From Rubrivirga sp046845755 (GTDB taxonomy: Bacteria > Bacteroidota > Rhodothermia > Rhodothermales > Rubricoccaceae), in contig NZ_CP177357.1 of NCBI RefSeq assembly GCF_046845755.1, positions 1,178,001 to 1,242,000 on the forward strand: 64,000 nt of DNA, read 5' to 3'. A model generated the notes under the pieces. The model ran no database searches and had not been told where the DNA came from. It saw nothing but the letters and a program-made list of their open reading frames with translations. The position numbers and the translations under genes were made by a program. Shown one piece after another: positions 14,412 through 22,642 of this stretch. Position 1 is the first letter of the stretch. Every line of letters starts with the position of its first letter.

Positions 14412-17384
14412 ATGGCCAGCGACCGCCCCGACTCGTCCGACGACGCCCGCCCGCGCTTTACCACGCGCACCTACCTCTTGCCCGACGACGAGCCCGGCGA
14501 CGGCGCGCCGACGGACGCCGCCTTCGGGACCGGCGACATCGACGACGATGCGCTCGACGCCATCGTCCAGGACGTCGAGCCCGGCGACGCGGCGGCCTTC
14601 GTGTGGCCGACGGACGTCGGCGAGGCCCTCCCGGGCGCCGACTCGGAGCCGGCGGCGGACGACGGGAGCGCGGCGATGTGGGACCCGGAGCCCGCGGCCC
14701 CGGCTCAGCCGGCCCCGATCGCGGCCCCGCTGGAGTCCTTCGACGAGCCGTTGACGATGGACGCCTCGGAGTTTATGCCGCCGTCCGACCCCTTCGGCGC
14801 GAGCGACCCCGAGGCGGCGGACCTCCCGGCCCCGCCCCCGGAGGGCACCGCGCCCGCCGCCGAGGCGGCCGGTGCCGAGACGGACGCCCCGGGCGACCAC
14901 GAGGCGGGGGTCCGGGACGCCATCGCGTCCGCCGGGGCCTCCGTGCTCGGCGCGCTCGCGGACGTCGTGGAGCCTGAGCCGGCCGAGGAGCCGGCCGGGA
15001 CCGCGCCGGCGCCCGACAAGCCCGCGGACCCGTTCGCGGCCACCGACCTCGACGAGCCGGCCGCCGAGCCCGAGTCCGCGGCCGAGCCCCCGGCCCCGAT
15101 GCCGACCGTCTCGCTCGGCGACCTCTACGACCCGGCGTTTGCCCTCCCCGACGAGCCCGCTGCCGCCCCCCCTGACCCCCCCGACTCTACTGTGACCAAC
15201 GACGACACCGCTGTGGCCCCCGCCGACCTCGCCACCCAGGACCCGGAAACCCCAGACGCCGTGACGGAGGCCGTCGACGACGCCTTCGATGTGGAGACCG
15301 ATGCCGACAAGGCCGGGGCCGCCGAGGCCATCGAGATCGAGGGCGACCTCGACGTCCCGCTCCTGGGGCCGGACGACTTCTCCAAGGACGAGCTCCGCGA
15401 CGTGCTCCGCACGATGATGACCTCGCGCAAGCTCGACGAGAAGATGCTGACGCTGCTCAAGCAGGGGAAGGGCTACTTCCACATCGGCTCGTCGGGCCAC
15501 GAGGCCAGCCAGGCGGCCGTCGGGCGCGAGTTCGAGGGCGGCAAAGACTGGTTCTGCTTCTACTACCGCGACCTCGCCACGGCGCTGAGCGTCGGCGTGA
15601 CGCCCGCCGAGATCTTCCGCGCCCACTACGGCAAGGCGAGCGACCCGTTCGGCGGCGGGCGCCAGATGCCGGAGCACTTCGGCCACCGCGAGCTCAACAT
15701 CATGTCGACCTCGTCGTCGGTCGGGGCGCAGTACGTGCCGGCCGTCGGGTTCGCGCTCGCGGTCGCCCGGGAGGACGACGCCGAGGCCGGGCCGACGCGG
15801 GCCGTCTACGCCTCCGGCGGCGAGGGCTCGACGAGCCAGGGCGCCTTCCACGAGGCGCTCAACTGGGCCGCGCGCGAGACGTTGCCGGTCCTCTTCCACA
15901 TCCAGGACAACAAGTTCGCGATCTCGGTCCCCGTCGCCGAGCAGACGGCAGGCGGCTCGATCTGGCACTTGCTGGGCGGGTACTCCGGCCTGAAGCGCGT
16001 CCGCTACGACGGGACCGACTTTTTCCAGTCGGCCTCGGTCGCGCGCGCCGCGATGGCCCACATCCGGGCCGGGCTCGGGCCGGTCGCCCTCCACGCGGAC
16101 CTCGTCCGCCTCCTGCCGCACTCGTCGTCGGACGACCACCGCAAGTACCGCGAGGACTCGGCGATCGCCGCCGACGCCGCGCGCGACCCGATCCCGACCT
16201 TCGTCCGCCAGCTGACGGAGGCCGGCGTGATGACCGACGACGAGGTCGACGCGCTCCGCGCCGAGGTGGCCGCCGAGATCGACCGGCTGGCCAAGGAGAT
16301 CGAGAAGGAGGCCGACCCCGACCCGGCCACGGCGACCGACCACGTGTACTACGACGGCCCCGACGCCCGCGAGTACGAGGCCGACGGCGAGGCCGGCGAC
16401 TTGGTCGTGATGGTCGACGCCATCAACCACGCGCTCGACGAGGAGCTCACGCGCGACCCCAAGGTGCTGGTCTACGGCGAGGACGTCGGCGGCGGCAAGG
16501 GCGGCGTGTTCACGGCGACGCGCGGGCTGGCGGCCAAGCACGGCCGGGACCGGTGCTTCAACAGCCCGCTCGCGGAGCACTCCATCGTGGGGAGCGCCGT
16601 CGGGCTGGCGTGCGCCGGCTACAAGCCGGTCGTCGAGATCCAGTTTGCCGACTACATCTGGCCGGCGATGCAGCAGATCCGCAACCAGGTGGCCTCGATG
16701 CGCTACCGCTCGAACGGCGAGTGGGCGTGCCCGATGGTGCTCCGCGTGCCGGCGGGCGGCTACATCCACGGCGGCCTGTGCCACAGCCAGAACGTCGAGG
16801 CCATCTTCGGCCACTTCCCGGGCTTGCACGTCGTGATGCCCTCGAACGCGGCCGACGCCAAGGGCCTGCTCAAGGCGGCCATTCGGGGCGAGGACCCCGT
16901 CCTGTTCCTGGAGCACAAGGCGCTCTACCGCCAGGGCCCGGCGCGCCGCCCCGAGCCCCACGCCGACTACCTCGTCCCGCTCGGCAAGGCGGCCGTCACG
17001 CGGGAGGGCACCGACCTCACGATCGTGACGTGGGGCGCGATCGTCTACAAGGCGCTCAACGTGGCCAAGGCGCTGGAGAAGGAGGGCATCTCCGTCGAGG
17101 TGGTCGACGTCCGCTCGTTCCTGCCGTTCGACACGGAGACCGTGCTGGCGTCCGCCCGCAAGACGGGCCGCGTGCTCGTCGCCTACGAGGACCACGAGTT
17201 CATGGGCTTCGGCGCCGAGATCGCCGCCCAGATCTCCGACGCGGCCTTCGGCGCGCTCGACGCGCCCGTCAAGCGGGTCGCGGGCGCGTTCTCCTCGATC
17301 CCCTACGCCGACGTGCTCGAATCGGAGGTGCTCCCCCAGGACGACGACGTGCTGGCGGCAGCGCGCGAGGTGCTTAGTTTTTAG
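14412..17384 (+). CDS. Fused 2-oxoacid dehydrogenase E1 alpha/beta with long acidic N-terminus
   Basis: This thiamine-diphosphate enzyme decarboxylates a 2-oxoacid (pyruvate or branched-chain) and acylates the E2 lipoyl domain. Residues 1 to about 315 are a low-complexity Asp/Glu/Ala/Pro-rich tail with no recognised fold. The E1 alpha domain (about 320-640) has GYFHIGSSGHEASQ, FYYRDLATAL and the ThDP site GGEGSTSQGAFHEALN ... DNKFAIS, where the classic GDG is GEG. The E1 beta domain (about 664-990) has VYGEDVGGGKGG, FNSPLAEHSIVGSAVG, EIQFADYIWPAMQQI and EHKALYRQ. The fused type is about 650-700 residues in relatives, so the extension is unusual. The ATG at 14412 is chosen; a TTG at 14337 is possible. 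E2 and E3 are not in the window. Confidence 0.9.
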   Translation: MASDRPDSSDDARPRFTTRTYLLPDDEPGDGAPTDAAFGTGDIDDDALDAIVQDVEPGDAAAFVWPTDVGEALPGADSEPAADDGSAAMWDPEPAAPAQPAPIAAPLESFDEPLTMDASEFMPPSDPFGASDPEAADLPAPPPEGTAPAAEAAGAETDAPGDHEAGVRDAIASAGASVLGALADVVEPEPAEEPAGTAPAPDKPADPFAATDLDEPAAEPESAAEPPAPMPTVSLGDLYDPAFALPDEPAAAPPDPPDSTVTNDDTAVAPADLATQDPETPDAVTEAVDDAFDVETDADKAGAAEAIEIEGDLDVPLLGPDDFSKDELRDVLRTMMTSRKLDEKMLTLLKQGKGYFHIGSSGHEASQAAVGREFEGGKDWFCFYYRDLATALSVGVTPAEIFRAHYGKASDPFGGGRQMPEHFGHRELNIMSTSSSVGAQYVPAVGFALAVAREDDAEAGPTRAVYASGGEGSTSQGAFHEALNWAARETLPVLFHIQDNKFAISVPVAEQTAGGSIWHLLGGYSGLKRVRYDGTDFFQSASVARAAMAHIRAGLGPVALHADLVRLLPHSSSDDHRKYREDSAIAADAARDPIPTFVRQLTEAGVMTDDEVDALRAEVAAEIDRLAKEIEKEADPDPATATDHVYYDGPDAREYEADGEAGDLVVMVDAINHALDEELTRDPKVLVYGEDVGGGKGGVFTATRGLAAKHGRDRCFNSPLAEHSIVGSAVGLACAGYKPVVEIQFADYIWPAMQQIRNQVASMRYRSNGEWACPMVLRVPAGGYIHGGLCHSQNVEAIFGHFPGLHVVMPSNAADAKGLLKAAIRGEDPVLFLEHKALYRQGPARRPEPHADYLVPLGKAAVTREGTDLTIVTWGAIVYKALNVAKALEKEGISVEVVDVRSFLPFDTETVLASARKTGRVLVAYEDHEFMGFGAEIAAQISDAAFGALDAPVKRVAGAFSSIPYADVLESEVLPQDDDVLAAAREVLSF

Positions 17385-17407
17385 ACGCTAAGGGAAGAAA
17401 CGGAATC

Positions 17408-17433
17408 GCCGCCGGGGGGGTGCCCCCGGCGGC
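17408..17433 (+). terminator. Strong GC hairpin after the E1 gene
   Basis: GCCGCCGGGGG pairs with CCCCCGGCGGC around a 4-base loop, 24 bp after the E1 stop. There is no T-run, so termination is likely but not certain. Confidence 0.5.
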
Positions 17434-17567
17434 TGGCGGGCCCCCGGCGTGCACGTCGCCTGTGGGGAATGGGGCCGTGACGAACGGGAGGGGGTATTGC
17501 GCCGGGCGCGTCAAACCGACGGGTTGGACAGGTGTGTGCGGGCCGCACGGGAGCCCCGCGCCACCCC

Positions 17568-18089
17568 ATGAGCCAAACGCTGTTCGCCGTCTTCGCGCTC
17601 GCGCTCCTGTCGTTCCTGATGCTGGGCACGCTGGGCGACCGGAACGACACCCAGGCCGACCGCCTCGAGACGATCGTCGCCGACCACGCCCGGGCGCACG
17701 CCTCGGGCGTCATCGACCGCGCGATGCGGTTGCCGTTCGACGGCAACGACGGCCCGCGCACCCTGCCCGGCGCGTTCGGGATCCCGGCCTACCTCCCTAT
17801 CCCGGCCGTGCTGGACTCGGCCTGGGCCCATCACGTCGGCGACCTCGACGACCTCGACAGGCTGAGCGGCCGGGCCGTGACGCTCGTCGGGGACCCGGTA
17901 TCGGGGGCCGACCGGCCGCTCGTGCTCGACACCCAGATCGCGGTCCATTACGTCGCTCCGACGGCCGGCGGGTGGGCGGTGACCTCCGACACGACCGGCC
18001 AGAAGCGCGTCGTGGTCCGGACCTCGCACGCCGACACTGGCACCGAGGTCGAGCTCCAGCGCATCGTCTCCGACCTCCGCACCCGCTGA
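17568..18089 (+). CDS. Pilin-like membrane-anchored protein 1
   Basis: The 173-residue product begins with a very short N-terminus and a hydrophobic helix (residues 3-22, LFAVFALALLSFLMLG). An extended, mixed alpha/beta exterior follows with LPFDGNDGPRTLPGAFGIP and a VVRTSHADTG strand. The layout (helix at the very N-terminus, then a head domain) and the two similar genes downstream suggest minor-pilin or pseudopilin-like proteins. No classic prepilin cleavage Gly-Phe-Glu is present, so this stays an inference. It is spaced 3 bp from the next gene. Confidence 0.55.
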   Translation: MSQTLFAVFALALLSFLMLGTLGDRNDTQADRLETIVADHARAHASGVIDRAMRLPFDGNDGPRTLPGAFGIPAYLPIPAVLDSAWAHHVGDLDDLDRLSGRAVTLVGDPVSGADRPLVLDTQIAVHYVAPTAGGWAVTSDTTGQKRVVVRTSHADTGTEVELQRIVSDLRTR

Positions 18090-18092
18090 CCC

Positions 18093-18659
18093 ATGCACTG
18101 GTTCGATCACTTGTCGTCGGTCGTCGTCGCCGGAGGGGCCGTGCTCCTCGGCGCGGCGCTGCTGTGGGTGCGGGCGGACGTGGCCACCTCGGGCACGCGC
18201 CTGTTCGCGGCCCAGACGCACCACCGGTCGTTTACCGAGCAGCTCGCGCTCGACCTCGACAACCTGGGCGTGCAGCGGCCCGTCGGGGCCCCGGCGATCG
18301 TCGAGGCGTCGCCGACGCGGCTGGCGTTCCACGGCCTGGCCGACACGCTCGGGACGCCCGCCATCATCGCCTACGAGATGGGCCCCGCCGCCGCCGACGG
18401 CACGCGCGACATGCGCCGGACCGTCGACGGCGACACGCACGGCGGGACGCACGGCGTCACCGTCTTCGACGTGACGTTGCTCGACGGCGCCGACGCGCCG
18501 ACGGCGGACCCCGCGGCGGCGGTCGCGGTGCAGGTCCGCGTCGAACGGCTGACGCCTTTCCAGAACGCCTCCGCCGCCGCGCTCCCCGGGGCGACCCCCG
18601 ACCCCCGCGTGGGCTGGACGACGACCGTCCGCCCGCTCGCCCTCCGCTACACCTACTGA
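18093..18659 (+). CDS. Pilin-like membrane-anchored protein 2
   Basis: The 188-residue product has an N-terminal transmembrane helix (about residues 9-26, VVVAGGAVLLGAALLWV) and then a soluble domain ending in VGWTTTVRPLALRYTY. It sits 3 bp after the previous gene and 1 bp before the next, so the three are one transcription unit. As with its neighbour it resembles a minor pilin in topology only. No catalytic motif is visible. Confidence 0.55.
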   Translation: MHWFDHLSSVVVAGGAVLLGAALLWVRADVATSGTRLFAAQTHHRSFTEQLALDLDNLGVQRPVGAPAIVEASPTRLAFHGLADTLGTPAIIAYEMGPAAADGTRDMRRTVDGDTHGGTHGVTVFDVTLLDGADAPTADPAAAVAVQVRVERLTPFQNASAAALPGATPDPRVGWTTTVRPLALRYTY

Positions 18660-18660
18660 C

Positions 18661-20265
18661 ATGGGACGTGCTCTCCTGCTGATCGTCGCCGGCCTCAGCG
18701 TCGCCGGCTCCGCGTACGCCGTGCTCGGCTCGGACACCCAGACCGAGTCGGCCCGCCGCCAGGCCTCCTCCCAAGAGATCACGCTGGCCCGCCAGGCCGC
18801 CCAGAGCGGCCTCGAGGTCGGCCTCGGCGCGCTCGCCGCCGACTTCGACGCACGGCCCTCGGCGGACCGCCAGCCGCTCGATGCCTCGGGCGCCCACGGG
18901 ACGTACTCCTTGGAGACGACGGACACGGCCCAGGCCACCGTCGGCATCGAGGCGCGGGGCTACGTCGGGGCCGCGGAGCACGTCGTGACGGCCGAGGTGC
19001 TGGAGCTTCTTCCGATCGGGGCCGCGCTGACGGTGCAGGCCGAGGGCGTGAAGCTCGAGCTCAAGGACAACGGCCACATCGACGGCACCGACCGCCGCGC
19101 GGGCGCCCTCGACCACCAGGCCGGGCCGGCCGGCGGCAACGCCGGGGTCCGCGTCTCGGCGGCCGACGTGGCCGTCGAGTGGAAGGGGGCGGGGACGGCG
19201 AACGTGACGGGGGACCCGGCCACGTCGACGGGCCCGACGCCGCGCGTGGTCCGAGAGATCGTCGAGGCCGCGCTGGCGGCCGGTCCGACGATCACGGCGG
19301 CCACCTACACCCTCAAGAAGGACCAGGTCGGCACGCCGCTGGCGCCAGTCGTGGTCCATGCGACCGACAAGGCAGCGCTCCAGGAGGGCGCCGTCGGCTA
19401 CGGCCTGCTCATCGTCGACGGCGACTTCAAGATGGAGAAGGACGCCCGGTGGGAGGGGCTCATCGTGGTCCGCGCCGAGTCCGCCGACAAGCGCAAGGTG
19501 GAGCTCAAGGACGACGCCGAGATCGTCGGGGCGCTCGTGCTGCTCGGGGCGGAGTACACGTCCGAGTCGGGCGGCGGGGAGGGCTTCCCCGGCGGCCACA
19601 TGGACCTCGACATCTTCGAGGGGGCCGGCGCCCCGCTCGACCGGAGCTACCACCAGCACGAGTGGGACGACCGCTACGACCTCACCTACATCGACTTTTT
19701 CACCGCGCCCGACATCGGGCCCTCGTTCCAGGACTTCCTAGCCGCGAACGCCCACAAGACCCTGACCGTCCGGTTCGACAACGCCTTCAACTCGGCGGGG
19801 ACGTACACCATCACCCAGGGCGCGACGTCGGCGGCCGGGCGGACCGAGGACGGGTTCACCGGGGCCGTCGACATGGGCGCGCTCACGGCGTTCCGCGTCT
19901 CCTTCGACGCGCTGTGCTCGCTCCGAGGCACCTCGCCCGGACGCGTCAAGGACGACGGGTCGAACCGCGACCGGTCCTTCACGGTCCGCTTTTTCGACGG
20001 CCCGACGCTGGTCTACGCCGTCTCGGCGTACGAGCACGCCAAGGAGCTGCGCGACGGGGACCCGTTGTGCGCCACGTCGGGGACCGGGACCGGGACCCCG
20101 GCCGAGGACACCGCCGTGTACGGGCGGTTCGAGGTGAAGGTCGAAAACCGCGCGGCGGTCTCGTACTCCGAGGAGGCCGCCGGGCGCATCGGGCGGGCGC
20201 TCTCCGTCGCCCGCGACCAGACCCGCAAGCTGCCCCTCATCATCCGGTCCGTCCCGACCGAGTAG
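18661..20265 (+). CDS. PilX-like large surface protein
   Basis: The 534-residue product starts with a hydrophobic helix (residues 3-22). A PilX-like region follows (SSQEITLARQAAQSGLEVGLGALAADF), then a repetitive beta-rich domain with alternating charge (VKLELKDNGHIDG, GDFKMEKDARWEGLIVVR, KVELKDDAEIVGALVLLG). This pattern is like that of N-terminally anchored pilus-associated proteins in other Bacteroidota-related genomes. The C-terminal third carries only two cysteines (SLRG- and ATSG-flanked). It is the last of a three-gene set. The DUF1573 gene starts 17 bp downstream from its own promoter box. Confidence 0.55.
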   Translation: MGRALLLIVAGLSVAGSAYAVLGSDTQTESARRQASSQEITLARQAAQSGLEVGLGALAADFDARPSADRQPLDASGAHGTYSLETTDTAQATVGIEARGYVGAAEHVVTAEVLELLPIGAALTVQAEGVKLELKDNGHIDGTDRRAGALDHQAGPAGGNAGVRVSAADVAVEWKGAGTANVTGDPATSTGPTPRVVREIVEAALAAGPTITAATYTLKKDQVGTPLAPVVVHATDKAALQEGAVGYGLLIVDGDFKMEKDARWEGLIVVRAESADKRKVELKDDAEIVGALVLLGAEYTSESGGGEGFPGGHMDLDIFEGAGAPLDRSYHQHEWDDRYDLTYIDFFTAPDIGPSFQDFLAANAHKTLTVRFDNAFNSAGTYTITQGATSAAGRTEDGFTGAVDMGALTAFRVSFDALCSLRGTSPGRVKDDGSNRDRSFTVRFFDGPTLVYAVSAYEHAKELRDGDPLCATSGTGTGTPAEDTAVYGRFEVKVENRAAVSYSEEAAGRIGRALSVARDQTRKLPLIIRSVPTE

Positions 20266-20270
20266 GGCGC

Positions 20271-20278
20271 TAGCTTCC
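20271..20278 (+). promoter_or_regulatory. TAGCTTCC -7 box, DUF1573 gene probably leaderless
   Basis: TAGCTTCCCG ends 2-4 bp before the ATG at 20283, the same geometry as at ald (5783). Transcription would begin at or next to the start codon. Confidence 0.5.
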
Positions 20279-20282
20279 CGAC

Positions 20283-21020
20283 ATGACACGCCGCCTCCTC
20301 CCGCTCGCCGCCCTCCTCGCGCTCCTGAGCGCCCCCGCCAGCGCCCAGGGCCGGCTGGCGTTCGAGGCCGCGACGGCCGACCTCGGCCGGTTCGCCGAGA
20401 CCGGCGGGCCGGTCACCCACACGTTCCGGTTCACGAACGCCGGCGACGCGCCGCTGCGGCTGGTCGCCGTCGAGGCCTCGTGCGGCTGCACCACGCCGTC
20501 GTGGACGCAGGAACCGGTGGCGCCGGGCGCCTCGGGCGCCGTCGAGGTGGCGTACGACCCCGCGGGGCGTCCCGGCGACTTCGAGAAAACCGTGTTCGTG
20601 CGCGCCGAGGGCGCCGAGCCGGCGGCGGTGACGCTGCGGATCGCGGGCGTCGTCCGGCCCGCGCTGGGGGAGACGGGCGTGCGTGTCGGGGCGCTCGCGT
20701 TCCGCGCGACGACGGTCGACGTGGGCGAGGTCCGCGAGGGCGAGCCGTTCCAGGCCGCCGTCCAGTTTGCGAACGCGGGCGAGCGGCCGGTGCGCATCGA
20801 GCGCGTCGAGGCGCCGGCCGGTGTCGACGTGGTCGTCCCGCCGCGCGCCGTGTTTCCCGACAAGCTGGGCGGGCTGTTCGTGACGGTCGACGCCCCCGCC
20901 GCGTTCGCCGACGGCGCCTCGGTTCGCGTCCCGCTCGTGCTGCACACGACGGACCCCGACGCGCCCGAGATCACCGTCACGGTGCAGGCTCGGCTGGCGC
21001 CCGCGCTCGCCGGCGAGTAA
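20283..21020 (+). CDS. DUF1573 domain-containing exported protein
   Basis: The 245-residue product has a signal peptide (to about residue 22). Two Ig-like ASH/DUF1573 repeats follow: residues 24-120 with the hallmark SCGCTTPSW and VAYDPAGRPGDFEKTVFV, and residues 130-235 lacking the CGC motif. DUF1573 proteins are periplasmic or surface proteins of Bacteroidota with unknown role. Co-directional with the DUF547 gene 30 bp downstream. Confidence 0.85.
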   Translation: MTRRLLPLAALLALLSAPASAQGRLAFEAATADLGRFAETGGPVTHTFRFTNAGDAPLRLVAVEASCGCTTPSWTQEPVAPGASGAVEVAYDPAGRPGDFEKTVFVRAEGAEPAAVTLRIAGVVRPALGETGVRVGALAFRATTVDVGEVREGEPFQAAVQFANAGERPVRIERVEAPAGVDVVVPPRAVFPDKLGGLFVTVDAPAAFADGASVRVPLVLHTTDPDAPEITVTVQARLAPALAGE

Positions 21021-21050
21021 GACTGCGCGCCGTCGCGGCGTTGAGCGGGC

Positions 21051-21860
21051 ATGACCCGCCTCCTGTGCCTCGCCGTCCTCCTCGCGCCTGCCGCACTCGC
21101 GCAGCCCGCCGTCGAGGCGCCGCTCGACCGGGCGCTCGCGGCCGTGGGATCGGACGGCCGCGTCGACTACGCCCGGCTGGCAGGGCCGCTGAAGGGCGAC
21201 CTCGACGCCGCGCTCGCGGCCGTCGCCGCCCAGGCGCCCGGGGCGCTGCGGTCGGACGCGCAGAAGACCGCGTTCCTGGTCAACGCCTACAACGCGCACG
21301 TGCTGGCGGGGCTCGCAGGCCGGCCGGCTGCGCGCCACATCGAGCGGGAGGGGTTGTTCGACGAGCTGTTCGAGACGCCGGTCCGCGTCGCCGGGCTGGC
21401 GATGACGCTGAACCAGCTGGAGCACGGCGTCCTGCGCCGGCAGGGCACCGTGGACGGCCGCGCCGTGCCGCGCGCCCTGCTCGCCCTGCGCCCGAGCCGC
21501 CTCGACGTCCGCATCCACGCCGCGCTGAACTGCGGGGCCGTCTCGTGCCCGCCGCTCGCGCGCCGCGCGTACCGGGCGGCCACGCTCGACGCCGACCTGG
21601 ACCGGCCGTTCGCGGCGTTCATGGCCTCGCCGCGGGCCGCGCGTGGCGACGGCGGCACCCTCGTCCTGTCGTCGCTCTTCGACTGGTTCGCCGCCGACTT
21701 CGCGGATGGCCGCCGGCTCGGGGACGCCCTGCTGGCAGCGATGCCTGCAGCTCGCGCGACGGCCGCTCGGGAGTGGCTGGCGGGGAAGACGGCGGAGCAG
21801 CTCCGGGCGGATCGCCGCGTCCGGTTCGCCTACGACTGGACGGTGAACCGGGCCCGCTAG
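21051..21860 (+). CDS. DUF547 domain-containing exported protein
   Basis: The 269-residue protein has a signal peptide (to about residue 18). The DUF547 core follows: DYARLAGPLKGDL, FLVNAYNAHVLAGL, then the conserved HAALNCGAVSCPPLARRAYRA block, which is the best signature of the family. DUF547 is thought to have a papain-like or transglutaminase-related fold with Cys and His candidates in that block, but no activity is established. It ends with a 4-bp stop overlap (CTAG) with the convergent lipoprotein gene. Confidence 0.82.
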   Translation: MTRLLCLAVLLAPAALAQPAVEAPLDRALAAVGSDGRVDYARLAGPLKGDLDAALAAVAAQAPGALRSDAQKTAFLVNAYNAHVLAGLAGRPAARHIEREGLFDELFETPVRVAGLAMTLNQLEHGVLRRQGTVDGRAVPRALLALRPSRLDVRIHAALNCGAVSCPPLARRAYRAATLDADLDRPFAAFMASPRAARGDGGTLVLSSLFDWFAADFADGRRLGDALLAAMPAARATAAREWLAGKTAEQLRADRRVRFAYDWTVNRAR

Positions 21861-22426
21861 CGGCCGGTCGCCTTGTCGAAGGCCTCCGCGAGCCGCTCGG
21901 CCGCGTCGGCGTCGACGCTCTCGAGGAGGGGGCGGCCGTCGGTCTTGGCGGACGCGAACGGGGAGGGCTCGCCGTCGGCCATCTCGATCACCAGCCGCCC
22001 GCCGTCGACGCGCACGTCGCGGACGTCGGCGAGGGGGACGCTGACGGCGGTGCGTAGACCCTCAGCGACGGCGCCGGTGATGGTGCGCGCGAGGTCGGCG
22101 CCGAAGCCCTCCTCGTCGCCGATCTCGTCGTCCATCTCGTCGGCGATCTCGCGCTGGAGGCTGGGCGTGAGGCGCGAGTAGAGGACGGCGTCGGTGATGC
22201 CGATCGCGATGGCGCCGTCGCGGGTGGTGACCTCGTCGACGGGCGTGCCGGGGAGGTCGGCGGAGAGCTCGATGCCGTCGATGGAGGCGCCCGCGTCGGC
22301 GCGGGCCTGGTCGACGGCCTCGCGGGCGGTGTCCCCGCTGGAGCGGGGCAGGCTGTCGTCGTCGGAGTCGGCGGCGTCGCCGCAGGCGGCGAGGGCGAGG
22401 GCGGCGAGGAAAAGGAGGGGGCGCAT
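21857..22426 (-). CDS. Lipoprotein of unknown function
   Basis: The 189-residue product has a lipobox (ALALAACGD, Cys at 16) followed by an acidic linker. An alpha/beta domain follows with DEVTTRDGAIAIGITDAVLYSRL and VRDVRVDGGRLVIEMADG. It is not recognised. Likely attached to a membrane facing the periplasm. The start ATG lies directly before the signal sequence. The opposite-strand DUF547 gene ends on the same four bases. Confidence 0.65.
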   Translation of the reverse strand: MRPLLFLAALALAACGDAADSDDDSLPRSSGDTAREAVDQARADAGASIDGIELSADLPGTPVDEVTTRDGAIAIGITDAVLYSRLTPSLQREIADEMDDEIGDEEGFGADLARTITGAVAEGLRTAVSVPLADVRDVRVDGGRLVIEMADGEPSPFASAKTDGRPLLESVDADAAERLAEAFDKATGR

Positions 22427-22529
22427 CGGGGTTGGGAGACAGGTGGCGGGCGTACGTGTACGGGCTGGCGAGTTGCGCGGGGCCGGGCTTGCGAGGTTCT
22501 GTCGCACAGGGCGCCCCCATGGGAGAAGA

Positions 22530-22612
22530 CCCTCACCCTGTCCCTCTCCCGAGGGGAGAGGGGACGTCGTAGGGAGGCTGGCGCGAGCCGAGGGGCTGGC
22601 GCCAGCCGTCGG
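22530..22612. repeat. Dispersed palindromic element with CCCTCTCCC hairpin
   Basis: GTCCCTCTCCC pairs with GGGGAGAGGGGAC (22540-22565) and is followed by GGCTGGCGCGAGCC and the perfect palindrome GGCTGGCGCCAGCC. The first hairpin resembles a widespread bacterial intergenic repeat (CCCTCTCCC...GGGAGAGGG). It may terminate the M28 peptidase transcript. Confidence 0.55.
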
Positions 22613-22642
22613 GCGACGGCCAGTGGGGGCGGTGCGGGCCGG

